Of a DNA stretch of 7,948 nt, positions 1 through 5,988 are shown in pieces. The stretch covers positions 1 through 7,948 of the forward strand of contig CAJPTS010000076.1 of NCBI GenBank assembly GCA_905373625.1, read 5' to 3'. The notes under the pieces were generated by a model, which was not told the origin of the DNA, did no database searches, and saw only the letters and a list, made by a program, of their open reading frames with translations. This DNA comes from Bacteroidia bacterium. Its GTDB lineage: Bacteria > Bacteroidota > Bacteroidia > Bacteroidales > CAJPTX01. Both the position numbers and the translations under genes were made by a program. Numbering within the stretch: the stretch's first letter is position 1; each line of letters begins with the position of its first letter.

Positions 1-54
1 AAAAAGATTTTAGTGAATGGGGTCACTATTTGGTACAGTCATAGAATTCAGAAA

Positions 55-72
55 AACTCTTAACTCTTAACT
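55..72. repeat. Short tandem heptamer repeat AACTCTT, about 2.6 copies
   Basis: AACTCTT occurs twice in a row (55-61, 62-68) followed by a partial copy AACT (69-72). It sits directly before a GC-rich hairpin in the intergenic region upstream of the acyl-CoA synthetase gene. The repeat is seen directly. No function can be assigned; it could be slippage-prone intergenic DNA or one edge of a dispersed intergenic repeat. Confidence 0.6.
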
Positions 73-73
73 A

Positions 74-114
74 GCGCCCGCAGGGCGCATATGCTTTTTA
101 CTTGCACTTCGTGC
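74..114. other. Two adjacent short hairpins in the intergenic region
   Basis: GCGCCC (74-79) and GGGCGC (83-88) form a 6-bp stem with a GCA loop. GCAC (104-107) and GTGC (111-114) form a 4-bp stem with a TTC loop. Between them is the palindrome GCATATGC (87-94) and a T-rich stretch (94-99). The first hairpin followed by T-rich sequence could be a weak terminator for a gene left of the window, but the T run does not abut the stem. Both hairpins lie upstream of the predicted promoter, so they are unlikely to be in the leader of the downstream mRNA. Confidence 0.4.
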
Positions 115-136
115 CTACTCCTACAAAATAATACCC

Positions 137-145
137 TAGCTTTGT
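137..145 (+). promoter_or_regulatory. Candidate Bacteroidota -7 promoter element for the acyl-CoA synthetase operon
   Basis: TAGCTTTGT matches the Bacteroidota primary sigma -7 consensus TAnnTTTG exactly and lies 36 nt upstream of the start codon at 181. This would give a leader of roughly 25-30 nt. No convincing -33 TTTG/TTG box is visible at the usual 19-21 nt spacing, so the call rests on the -7 element and its position. Confidence 0.45.
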
Positions 146-180
146 ATAAAGAAAAATTATTGAACTTACTACGGTAAAAC

Positions 181-2235
181 ATGGTAACAAAAGAGCTTAT
201 TTCACCGCAGAGCATCGTCGTAGTTGGTGCTTCTGATGACGTTTACAAACCAGGCGGACGTGTTCTAGAGAATCTAATCCAGTACAAATTCGCTGGCAAA
301 CTCTACGCCGTGAATCCGAAAGCCGAGGCGGTACAGGGGATTCCCACACATAAGTCCGTGGACGACCTCCCGCAGGTAGATTTAGCCATCATCGCCGTGG
401 CTGCTAAATTCTGCCCACAGATAGTAGAAGTCCTCGCAAAGAAAAAAGGCACGCGAGCATTTATCATTCTTTCAGCGGGTTTCCACGAAGAGAACGAAGA
501 GGGGGCTAAATTAGAGAAGCAGGTAGTAGACATTATCAACGGTGTAAATGGGTCGTTGATCGGACCGAATTGCATAGGGATGATGAATTCGAACTACACG
601 GGCGTCTTCAGCCGTCCGATCCCTAAGTTTGACCCCAAAGGCGTAGACTTTATTACGGGATCTGGCGCTACGGCCGTCTTCATTCTTGAACTTGGAATGC
701 AGCAAGGACTTCAGTTCTCGTCCGTATTCTCGGTAGGCAATAGTGCCCAGCTCGGCGTGGAAGAGATTCTAGAATATCTCGATACATCGTTTGACCCCGC
801 AACGAGCTCGCGCGTGAAGCTTCTTTATGTAGAAAGTATTAGCAACCCTGCGAAGCTGTTGAAACACGCACGCTCGCTCATAAGCAAAGGGTGCAAGATA
901 GCTGCGGTAAAAGCTGGATCCTCGGAGGCTGGAAGCCGTGCTGCCAGTTCACATACTGGGGCGATGGCCAGTAGCGATGTGGCGGTAGATGCACTCTTCC
1001 GTAAGGCTGGAATTGTACGCTGCCGCGGACGCCAAGAGTTATTGACCTGTGCAAGTATTTTCATGCTCCCCGAGCTTACAGGGAAACGCATCGCAATTAT
1101 TACCCACGCGGGCGGACCTGCTGTAATGTTAACAGATTCGCTCTCGAATGGAAAGATGGAAATACCTCACATTAGTGGGCCTAAGGCTGAAGCACTTCTA
1201 AGCAAACTCTTCCCGGGTTCTTCTGTAGCGAATCCGATAGATTTTCTCGCAACGGGTACAGCCGAACAGCTCGGTTACATCATAGACGCCTGCGAAAAGG
1301 ATTTCGACGTAGATGGTATGGCCGTGATCTTCGGTAGTCCAGGTTTATTCCCCGTATACGATGTTTATGACCTCCTCTCGGAGCGCATGCGTACGTGTAA
1401 AAAGCCAATTTACCCTATTCTGCCGTCCGTGGTAAACGTAGCAGACGAGATCGCAAAGTTTGTTGCCAAGGGTAATGTATACTTCCCCGAGGAGGTAGTC
1501 TTCGGCGATGCTCTCTGTCGTATTATGCAAACGCCTGCTCCGCAGCCAGAGAACGCCCAATTGCCCGCAGTAGATACGAAAAAGATACGTGGTATAGTTG
1601 ATGGCGCAAAAGAGGGTTATTTGCCCCCAGAAAGCGTTCAGGCGCTACTAGATGCTGCGGGTATTGTACGCGCTGGCGAAGCAGTGGTAACGGAGGAGGC
1701 GGAAGCAGTAAAAGCGGCCGAAAGACTAGGTTTCCCTGTTGTAATGAAGGTGGTCGGCCCCGTACACAAATCTGATGTCGGTGGCGTGAGACTGAATGTG
1801 CAAGATGCTGCGACCGTCCGTGCGGAGTTTCAGCGCATGATGAAGATTAAGGATACTACAGCCATCCTTCTACAACCCATGTTGAGCGGTTCTGAACTCT
1901 TTGTAGGCGGTAAACGTGACGAGCGTTTTGGCGCAATGGTACTCTGCGGCATGGGAGGGATCTTTATTGAGGTACTCAAAGATGTACAAGCTGGTTTAGC
2001 TCCGATTGCCGTCCCCGAGGCCATGGAAATGATTGCTCGCTTACGCAGTGTGAAAATTTTAGATGGTGTACGTGGTCAAGCAGCCATCCCACGCGAGAAG
2101 TTGGCAGAGGTTGTCGCACGCGTCTCGATGCTCATGAATGCTGCGCCCGAAATCTTTGAGATGGACTTAAACCCTCTACTTGGTACAGACAAAGGCGTTG
2201 TGGCTGTAGATGCGCGTATACGTATTGTGCGCTAA
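181..2235 (+). CDS. ADP-forming acetate--CoA ligase (acyl-CoA synthetase, NDP-forming), fused alpha-beta
   Basis: This cytoplasmic enzyme of the NDP-forming acyl-CoA synthetase family converts acyl-CoA, ADP and phosphate to free acid, CoA and ATP, a substrate-level phosphorylation step. The 684-aa length fits the single-chain alpha-beta form. Residues about 7-135 are the Rossmann-like CoA-binding domain (VVVGAS at 13-18, GPNCIG at 128-133). Residues about 150-290 and 300-440 are the two succinyl-CoA-ligase-like domains, with TGSGA at 159-163, the catalytic phosphohistidine motif SSHTGA (His258) and THAGGP at 308-313. Residues about 480-684 are the ATP-grasp domain, with Lys523, the second transfer histidine in VHKSDVGGV (His529) and the metal-binding EMDLNP (Glu660, Asn664). 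All key residues are present, so it should be active. The ATG at 181 begins just before the CoA-binding domain and follows an A-rich leader without a Shine-Dalgarno. A 47-aa membrane protein starts 4 nt after the stop. The acid used (acetate, propionate, branched or aryl) cannot be read from sequence. Confidence 0.92.
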   Translation: MVTKELISPQSIVVVGASDDVYKPGGRVLENLIQYKFAGKLYAVNPKAEAVQGIPTHKSVDDLPQVDLAIIAVAAKFCPQIVEVLAKKKGTRAFIILSAGFHEENEEGAKLEKQVVDIINGVNGSLIGPNCIGMMNSNYTGVFSRPIPKFDPKGVDFITGSGATAVFILELGMQQGLQFSSVFSVGNSAQLGVEEILEYLDTSFDPATSSRVKLLYVESISNPAKLLKHARSLISKGCKIAAVKAGSSEAGSRAASSHTGAMASSDVAVDALFRKAGIVRCRGRQELLTCASIFMLPELTGKRIAIITHAGGPAVMLTDSLSNGKMEIPHISGPKAEALLSKLFPGSSVANPIDFLATGTAEQLGYIIDACEKDFDVDGMAVIFGSPGLFPVYDVYDLLSERMRTCKKPIYPILPSVVNVADEIAKFVAKGNVYFPEEVVFGDALCRIMQTPAPQPENAQLPAVDTKKIRGIVDGAKEGYLPPESVQALLDAAGIVRAGEAVVTEEAEAVKAAERLGFPVVMKVVGPVHKSDVGGVRLNVQDAATVRAEFQRMMKIKDTTAILLQPMLSGSELFVGGKRDERFGAMVLCGMGGIFIEVLKDVQAGLAPIAVPEAMEMIARLRSVKILDGVRGQAAIPREKLAEVVARVSMLMNAAPEIFEMDLNPLLGTDKGVVAVDARIRIVR

Positions 2236-2239
2236 GTAA

Positions 2240-2383
2240 ATGCAAGAGAAAAAGAAACGCCGCATAACTCGTCATGAGTGGGTGCTTATTGGCATGGTGG
2301 CATTAGGTCTAATTCTAGTGCTAATGCGTTGGGATGCGATCCGCAAAGCAGTTGTAGAGGCGTTTAGTGCTTACTTTCAGTAG
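2240..2383 (+). CDS. Small single-pass membrane protein, 47 aa
   Basis: An ATG 4 nt after the synthetase stop opens a 47-codon frame ending in TAG. The protein has a strongly basic N-terminus (KKKRR at residues 4-8), then a hydrophobic stretch at about 14-29 (WVLIGMVALGLILVLM) long enough for one membrane span, then an amphipathic tail with alternating charged and aromatic residues (RWDAIRKA at 30-37, ending AYFQ). The basic residues before the span suggest a cytoplasmic N-terminus. Tight spacing and the terminator that follows closely (from 2410) indicate it is the last gene of the synthetase transcript and may be translationally coupled. I do not recognise a named family. Coding potential rests on organised composition (basic head, clean span, amphipathic tail) and position; no homologue comparison was possible. 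Confidence 0.68.
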   Translation: MQEKKKRRITRHEWVLIGMVALGLILVLMRWDAIRKAVVEAFSAYFQ

Positions 2384-2409
2384 CGTATATAACAAGAAGC
2401 TTACGAGAG

Positions 2410-2445
2410 GGTGTGTCAAAAGAAAAATTTGGCACACCTTTTTTT
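2410..2445 (+). terminator. Intrinsic terminator after the synthetase / small membrane protein unit
   Basis: GGTGTGTCAAA (2410-2420) pairs with TTTGGCACACC (2428-2438), an 11-bp stem with one G-U pair and an 8-nt A-rich loop, followed at once by seven T (2439-2445). An outer GAGAGG (2405-2410) can also pair with CCTCTC (2453-2458). It ends 15 nt before the stop codon of the convergent helix-hairpin-helix gene. Read on the minus strand the hairpin lacks a U-tract, so it works best for plus-strand transcripts. Confidence 0.88.
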
Positions 2446-2460
2446 GTAGCAACCTCTCTA

Positions 2461-3183
2461 CTACTCAAATACCATATAAGGGCGTAGGCGTTCTAACGTT
2501 GCCGAATCTACCACGAAGGATTTGCCAAACTGCTCTGGCGACGCAAAGCGTCCGCCCAACGCCTCGCGGAAATGTACCAGCACACGCGCCTGTTTTTCAC
2601 TAAAGCCAAGAGCCTGAAATGTTACAATGCTCGCCGTATCAGGATTAAAACGGAAGAGTGCTTTGCTATTTGTGTCCTCTGCTTGTAGCGTATCGCATTT
2701 CGGTCTGTTGGGTAGTGCGATGTAGGGTTCAAGCCATTTGTAGGCGCTAGCGTTTATTACGAAGCAATCTGCAAGTTGTTCTTTGTAACGAAAGCCCCCA
2801 ATCTTATTACGATACTTAAGTATTACCTCTGCCTGTTTTGCAGAGAAACCAATCTGTTGCCAATTTTCGCGCGATAAGGTATCAGGATTAAACAGCGCCA
2901 GTCGTTGCTCTGATTCTTTTTTAGACGTCCTCCGCTGCCCATTATATACAGAGTCCACCAGAGTTAGTGCAGTGCGCGGCGTCTGAGTGGCACTAAGAAA
3001 CAATTGGTTTTCTCCATCACTCGTTACTTCAGAGACTAACGGCGTGAATGTTGTACTCCGTGGGGGAATTACAACGCCCAAAATGGCGAGCAGTAGGGCA
3101 CAGATCACAAGGTACTTGTAATGAAAAAAGAGCGACAAAGCTGTGCTATGTCGCTCTTGGTCTTTTTTGGGTACAGTAGGCAT
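2461..3183 (-). CDS. Membrane-anchored helix-hairpin-helix (ComEA-like) protein
   Basis: This 240-aa protein has a basic, polar N-terminus (1-22), one membrane span at about 23-41 (KYLVICALLLAILGVVIPPR region), a low-complexity polar linker (about 42-95) and two related helix-hairpin-helix units at about 98-155 and 178-238. Each unit opens with FNPDT (98-102, 179-183) and continues with a GFS-KQA helix (GFSAKQA at 112-118, GFSEKQA at 193-199) and a GG turn, the HHH_3/ComEA-like pattern. With basic residues before the span, the C-terminal domains should face the periplasm. ComEA-type proteins bind incoming DNA in natural transformation; that role here is family-based inference, and HHH units can also mediate protein contacts. 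The start at 3183 lies 8 nt after the fbaB stop, suggesting co-transcription, but a strong terminator hairpin lies within codons 9-20. There is no internal ATG before the span, so the upstream ATG is the best start. Confidence 0.8.
   Translation of the reverse strand: MPTVPKKDQERHSTALSLFFHYKYLVICALLLAILGVVIPPRSTTFTPLVSEVTSDGENQLFLSATQTPRTALTLVDSVYNGQRRTSKKESEQRLALFNPDTLSRENWQQIGFSAKQAEVILKYRNKIGGFRYKEQLADCFVINASAYKWLEPYIALPNRPKCDTLQAEDTNSKALFRFNPDTASIVTFQALGFSEKQARVLVHFREALGGRFASPEQFGKSFVVDSATLERLRPYMVFE
3124..3158 (-). terminator. Intrinsic terminator of fbaB, embedded in the next coding sequence
   Basis: On the minus strand AAGAGCGACA (3158-3149) pairs perfectly with TGTCGCTCTT (3137-3128). 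Within the 11-nt loop, AGC and GCT can add three more pairs around ACA. The stem runs into TTTTTT (3129-3124). It lies about 35 nt past the fbaB stop codon, where an fbaB terminator would be expected, yet it is inside codons 9-20 of the helix-hairpin-helix gene (residues QERHSTALSLFF). It would stop or attenuate fbaB transcripts before the second gene is completed. Confidence 0.75.
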
Positions 3184-3191
3184 ATGCCCGT

Positions 3192-4256
3192 TTAAGCAAT
3201 CGTAATGTCTTTGCAGAGATAGACGTCCTGAATGGCATTCAGAAGCGCCACACCGTCTTTCATAGGACGTTGGAAAGCCTTACGCCCACTGATGAGCCCC
3301 GTACCGCCTGCTCGTTTGTTTACAATTGCGGTAAATACCGCTTCCGCCAGATCCGTAGCGCCCGCAGATGCTCCGCCAGAGTTTATAAGCCCCGAACGTC
3401 CTGCAAAACAATTCAGGAGCTGGTAACGGGTCAAATCTATTGGGTGCTCGGTAGTAAGCTCGGTATAAACTTTTTCATTGGTCTTCGCAAAGTTAATAGC
3501 CTTAAACCCACCATTATTCTCAGGCAATTTCTGCTTGATAATATCGGCTTGGATGGTAACCCCTAGGTGGTTTGCCTGCCCCGTCACATCGGCACTAACA
3601 TGGTAATCTACGCCATCCTTCTTAAAAGAAGAGTTGCGGAGGTAGCACCAAAGCACGGTAGCCATCCCCAATTCGTGCGCACGTTCGAAAGCCTCTGCCA
3701 CTTCAATAATTTGTTGGTTCGACTCCTCCGAGCCAAAATAAATAGTAGCTCCCACCGCCGTTGCGCCCAAATTCCACGCTTCTTCTACAGAACCGAACAT
3801 AATCTGGTCGTACTTATTCGGGTAGGTAAGCAATTCGTTATGGTTCAATTTCACAATGAATGGGATCTTATGTGCGTACTTCCGTGCTACAGAAGCCAGT
3901 ACACCAAAAGTAGAAGCTACTGCATTGCAGCCCCCCTCTATGGCGAGTTTTACAATATTCTCAGGGTCAAAATAAAGCGGATTGGGCGCAAAAGAAGCGG
4001 CAGCCGTGTGTTCGATCCCCTGATCTACGGGGAGGATGGAGACATAGCCCGTACCACTTAAACGTCCGCTATTAAATATTGCTTGGAGGCTTCGCATTAC
4101 CTGCGGAGTCCGATTGGAAGGAGCTACCACCCGATCTACGAAGTCTGATCCTGGTAGATGAAGCATACTCTTGTCTATGGCAGTACACTTGTGTTCGAAG
4201 AGCGACTTCCCGCGTTCGCCCATCAAATCAGAGATGGCTTTGAAATCCATTGGCAT
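3192..4256 (-). CDS. fbaB: Class I fructose-bisphosphate aldolase (FbaB/DhnA type)
   Basis: This cytoplasmic enzyme interconverts fructose 1,6-bisphosphate with dihydroxyacetone phosphate and glyceraldehyde 3-phosphate in glycolysis and gluconeogenesis. The 354-aa protein closely resembles E. coli FbaB along its whole length as I recall that sequence, including SMLHLPGSDFVDRVV (30-44), GYVSILPVDQGIEH (70-83), KLNHNELLTYPN (136-147), GATIYFGSEES (169-179) and DGVDYHVSADVTGQANHLG (214-232). Lys241 in ADIIKQK is the probable Schiff-base lysine, and SGGAS (293-297) and SGRKAFQRP (323-331) form the phosphate-binding loops. This is the metal-independent class I type, not the zinc-dependent class II type. 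The start could be Met1 or Met3; homologues usually begin close to Met3. A candidate promoter lies 20-27 nt upstream. The helix-hairpin-helix gene follows after 8 nt, and a terminator overlaps the start of that gene. Confidence 0.95.
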   Translation of the reverse strand: MPMDFKAISDLMGERGKSLFEHKCTAIDKSMLHLPGSDFVDRVVAPSNRTPQVMRSLQAIFNSGRLSGTGYVSILPVDQGIEHTAAASFAPNPLYFDPENIVKLAIEGGCNAVASTFGVLASVARKYAHKIPFIVKLNHNELLTYPNKYDQIMFGSVEEAWNLGATAVGATIYFGSEESNQQIIEVAEAFERAHELGMATVLWCYLRNSSFKKDGVDYHVSADVTGQANHLGVTIQADIIKQKLPENNGGFKAINFAKTNEKVYTELTTEHPIDLTRYQLLNCFAGRSGLINSGGASAGATDLAEAVFTAIVNKRAGGTGLISGRKAFQRPMKDGVALLNAIQDVYLCKDITIA

Positions 4257-4275
4257 ATATCAGTTTAGTACTATC

Positions 4276-4283
4276 CAAAAGTA
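4276..4283 (-). promoter_or_regulatory. Candidate -7 promoter element for fbaB
   Basis: Read on the minus strand, TACTTTTG matches TAnnTTTG exactly and lies 20 nt before the fbaB start codon, giving a very short leader of about 12 nt. A TTTA stands 19 nt upstream as a possible -33 box. A second, imperfect match TATACTTTG lies at 4304-4296. Either could be the real element. Confidence 0.4.
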
Positions 4284-4370
4284 AGAAATTTTGCACAAAG
4301 TATAAACAATGCTGCTCGCACAGGAAAACCCCAGCTCCATCAATAAGAGGGTCAGTTCAAACAAAACCCG

Positions 4371-4378
4371 TAATTTTG
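4371..4378 (+). promoter_or_regulatory. Candidate -7 promoter element for the MFS transporter
   Basis: TAATTTTG matches TAnnTTTG exactly, 56 nt upstream of the transporter start, predicting a leader of roughly 50 nt. No good -33 box is seen at 19-21 nt upstream. It lies in the 178-nt divergent region between fbaB and the transporter and does not overlap the fbaB candidate, so the two promoters could act independently. Confidence 0.35.
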
Positions 4379-4434
4379 CGCGGTCAATTTAGAAATTTGT
4401 AATACTGAAAAACCAAAGATAAAAAGTAGTAGAA

Positions 4435-5859
4435 ATGGTGGAAGCAACGCGAAAACTATTGAAAGACTCTAAGACGGCTCGCTGGATAGCACTGGTCATG
4501 CTTGCGCTTATGATGTTTTTCGCCTACATGTTCGTCGACATACTGTCGCCGTTACAATCTCTCCTCGAGACGTCAAAAGGCTGGGATCCTAAAGCCTATG
4601 GCACCTATCAGGGTAGCGAAACGTTTCTCAACGTATTTGTCTTTTTCCTGATCTTCGCGGGGATCATCTTAGACAAAATCGGCGTACGTAATACGGCTCT
4701 CCTCTCGGGCGTGGTCATGATAGTGGGCGCTTCAATCAAATTCTACGCCGTATCGCCCATGTTCGATGGTAGCTCTCTTGAGAGCGTATTACAGAACACG
4801 TGGAACTTCTTCCCCTTCTACGAAGGAATGCCCGCCTCGGCAAAGCTTGCAGCCATCGGCTTTATGCTTTTTGGGTGCGGTGTAGAAATGGCAGGAATTA
4901 CAGTTTCCAAGGGTATCGTAAAGTGGTTCAAGGGTAAAGAAATGGCTCTTGCCATGGGGTTGGAAATGGCTATCGCACGTATTGGTGTGGCAGCCGCAGT
5001 ACTTATATCGCCCTTCTTTGCACGCCTAGGCAATACGGTAGATGTGTCTCGTTCTGTGATGTTTAGTGTTATCTTGTTACTCATTGGTCTCATCTGCTTC
5101 TTGGTCTATTTCTTTATGGATAAAAAGCTCGAGAAAGAGATGGGCGAGAGCGGCGAAGAGCCTGAAGAGCCCTTCCACCTAAAGGACTTAGGCAAGATCT
5201 TCTCCAGTGGCGTGTTCTGGCTCGTAGCACTCCTCTGTGTACTTTATTACTCGGCGATTTTTCCTTTCCAGAAGTACGCCATCAATATGTTGCAGTGTAA
5301 CCTCGGCTTCTCTGAAAGCGATGCGGGGTTAGTCTTCTCGGTCTTCCCCTTAGGCGCGGCTGTCATTACCCCATTCTTGGGGAGTTTCTTAGATTATAAG
5401 GGTAAAGGAGCCACAATGCTCATTTTCGGCGCCCTTCTGCTTATTATTTGCCATGTTACCTTTGCCTTGGCACTGCCAGCACTAAGAGGAACTCTATTGG
5501 CGACCGTAGTCGCTTTTATGGCTATTATCCTTTTGGGTATCTCTTTCTCATTAGTACCAGCCTCTCTGTGGCCGAGTGTCCCGAAGCTCGTAGATAACCG
5601 TTTGCTCGGATCAGCTTATGCCGTGATATTCTGGATTCAGAACATCGGCTTATTTGCCTTCCCGATGCTCATCGGCTCCGTACTCCGTTCGGTAAATGTG
5701 GGCGTAGAAGATCCATTGCAATACAATTACACCATACCTATGCTGATCTTTGCAAGCTGCGGCGTAGTGGCATTGGTTCTAGGCTTAGCGCTTAAGGCGT
5801 TAGATAAGAAGAAAAAATACGGTCTCGAACTGCCCAATAAGGTTCGCAATAACGAGTAG
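4435..5859 (+). CDS. Major facilitator superfamily transporter, 12 TM
   Basis: This 474-aa inner-membrane protein has two six-helix halves. Helices are visible at about 16-37, 62-80, 87-105, 136-155, 170-196, 207-228, then 259-277, 297-317, 326-346, 353-377, 391-415 and 433-455. A charged cytoplasmic loop at about 229-256 (KKLEKEMGESGEEPEEP) joins the halves. The MFS motif A is seen after helix 2 (GIILDKIGVRN, Asp80, Lys81, Gly83, Arg85), with its counterpart after helix 8 (GSFLDYKGKG, Asp320). The segment LWPSVPKLV...LLGSAYAVIFWIQNIGL (378-406) recalls the MFSD1-like branch of MFS, whose mammalian member moves dipeptides. I base that on remembered sequence, so peptide transport is only a suggestion. 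It stands alone, divergent from fbaB, and is closed by a strong terminator. The ATG at 4435 follows an A-rich leader. It could equally be an anion or other organic-solute carrier. Confidence 0.88.
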   Translation: MVEATRKLLKDSKTARWIALVMLALMMFFAYMFVDILSPLQSLLETSKGWDPKAYGTYQGSETFLNVFVFFLIFAGIILDKIGVRNTALLSGVVMIVGASIKFYAVSPMFDGSSLESVLQNTWNFFPFYEGMPASAKLAAIGFMLFGCGVEMAGITVSKGIVKWFKGKEMALAMGLEMAIARIGVAAAVLISPFFARLGNTVDVSRSVMFSVILLLIGLICFLVYFFMDKKLEKEMGESGEEPEEPFHLKDLGKIFSSGVFWLVALLCVLYYSAIFPFQKYAINMLQCNLGFSESDAGLVFSVFPLGAAVITPFLGSFLDYKGKGATMLIFGALLLIICHVTFALALPALRGTLLATVVAFMAIILLGISFSLVPASLWPSVPKLVDNRLLGSAYAVIFWIQNIGLFAFPMLIGSVLRSVNVGVEDPLQYNYTIPMLIFASCGVVALVLGLALKALDKKKKYGLELPNKVRNNE

Positions 5860-5883
5860 ACCGATATTTATATCTCAGAAGAT

Positions 5884-5914
5884 AAAAGCGTGCCCTTTTG
5901 GGCACGCTTTTTTT
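5884..5914 (+). terminator. Intrinsic terminator of the MFS transporter
   Basis: AAAAGCGTGCCC (5884-5895) pairs perfectly with GGGCACGCTTTT (5900-5911) around a TTTT loop, and the T-run continues to 5914. The 12-bp stem and U-tract lie 25 nt past the transporter stop codon. Confidence 0.95.
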
Positions 5915-5930
5915 GTACGACAATTGACAT

Positions 5931-5957
5931 AAAAAAACACGCCCCCAAGGGGGCGTG
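5931..5957 (-). terminator. Intrinsic terminator of the prenyl synthase / stress protein operon
   Basis: On the minus strand CACGCCCC (5957-5950) pairs with GGGGCGTG (5945-5938) around CTTG, followed immediately by seven T (5937-5931). It lies about 30 nt past the stop codon of the universal stress protein. It faces the transporter terminator, so the two convergent units are insulated by separate hairpins. Confidence 0.93.
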
Positions 5958-5988
5958 CAACCAAAAAATTTTATGATATAGGAATAAA

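Noticed and set aside
2367..2603. 78-codon plus-strand frame across the terminator and the end of the helix-hairpin-helix gene
   Set aside because: It runs through the intrinsic terminator at 2410-2445 and is antisense to the 3' end of a real gene; the translation shows no organised features.
3181..3190. Perfect palindrome GGCATATGCC at the start of the helix-hairpin-helix gene as an operator
   Set aside because: It is 10 nt, contains the start codon of the gene, and has no partner site; a chance match is likely.
3567..4061. 164-codon plus-strand open frame opposite fbaB
   Set aside because: It lies wholly antisense to the well-conserved aldolase gene, and its translation has no recognisable domain and a composition typical of a shadow frame.
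4257..4434. Possible riboswitch or small RNA in the divergent region
   Set aside because: The region shows promoter-like motifs but no stable stem set or recognised aptamer core, and the predicted leaders are short.
5888..5958. Alternative pairing between the two convergent terminators (GCACGC with GCGTGC), suggesting a larger regulatory structure
   Set aside because: The shared GCGTGC/GCACGC bases follow from two GC-rich stems of similar composition. Each local hairpin is much stronger and each has its own U-tract on the expected strand.
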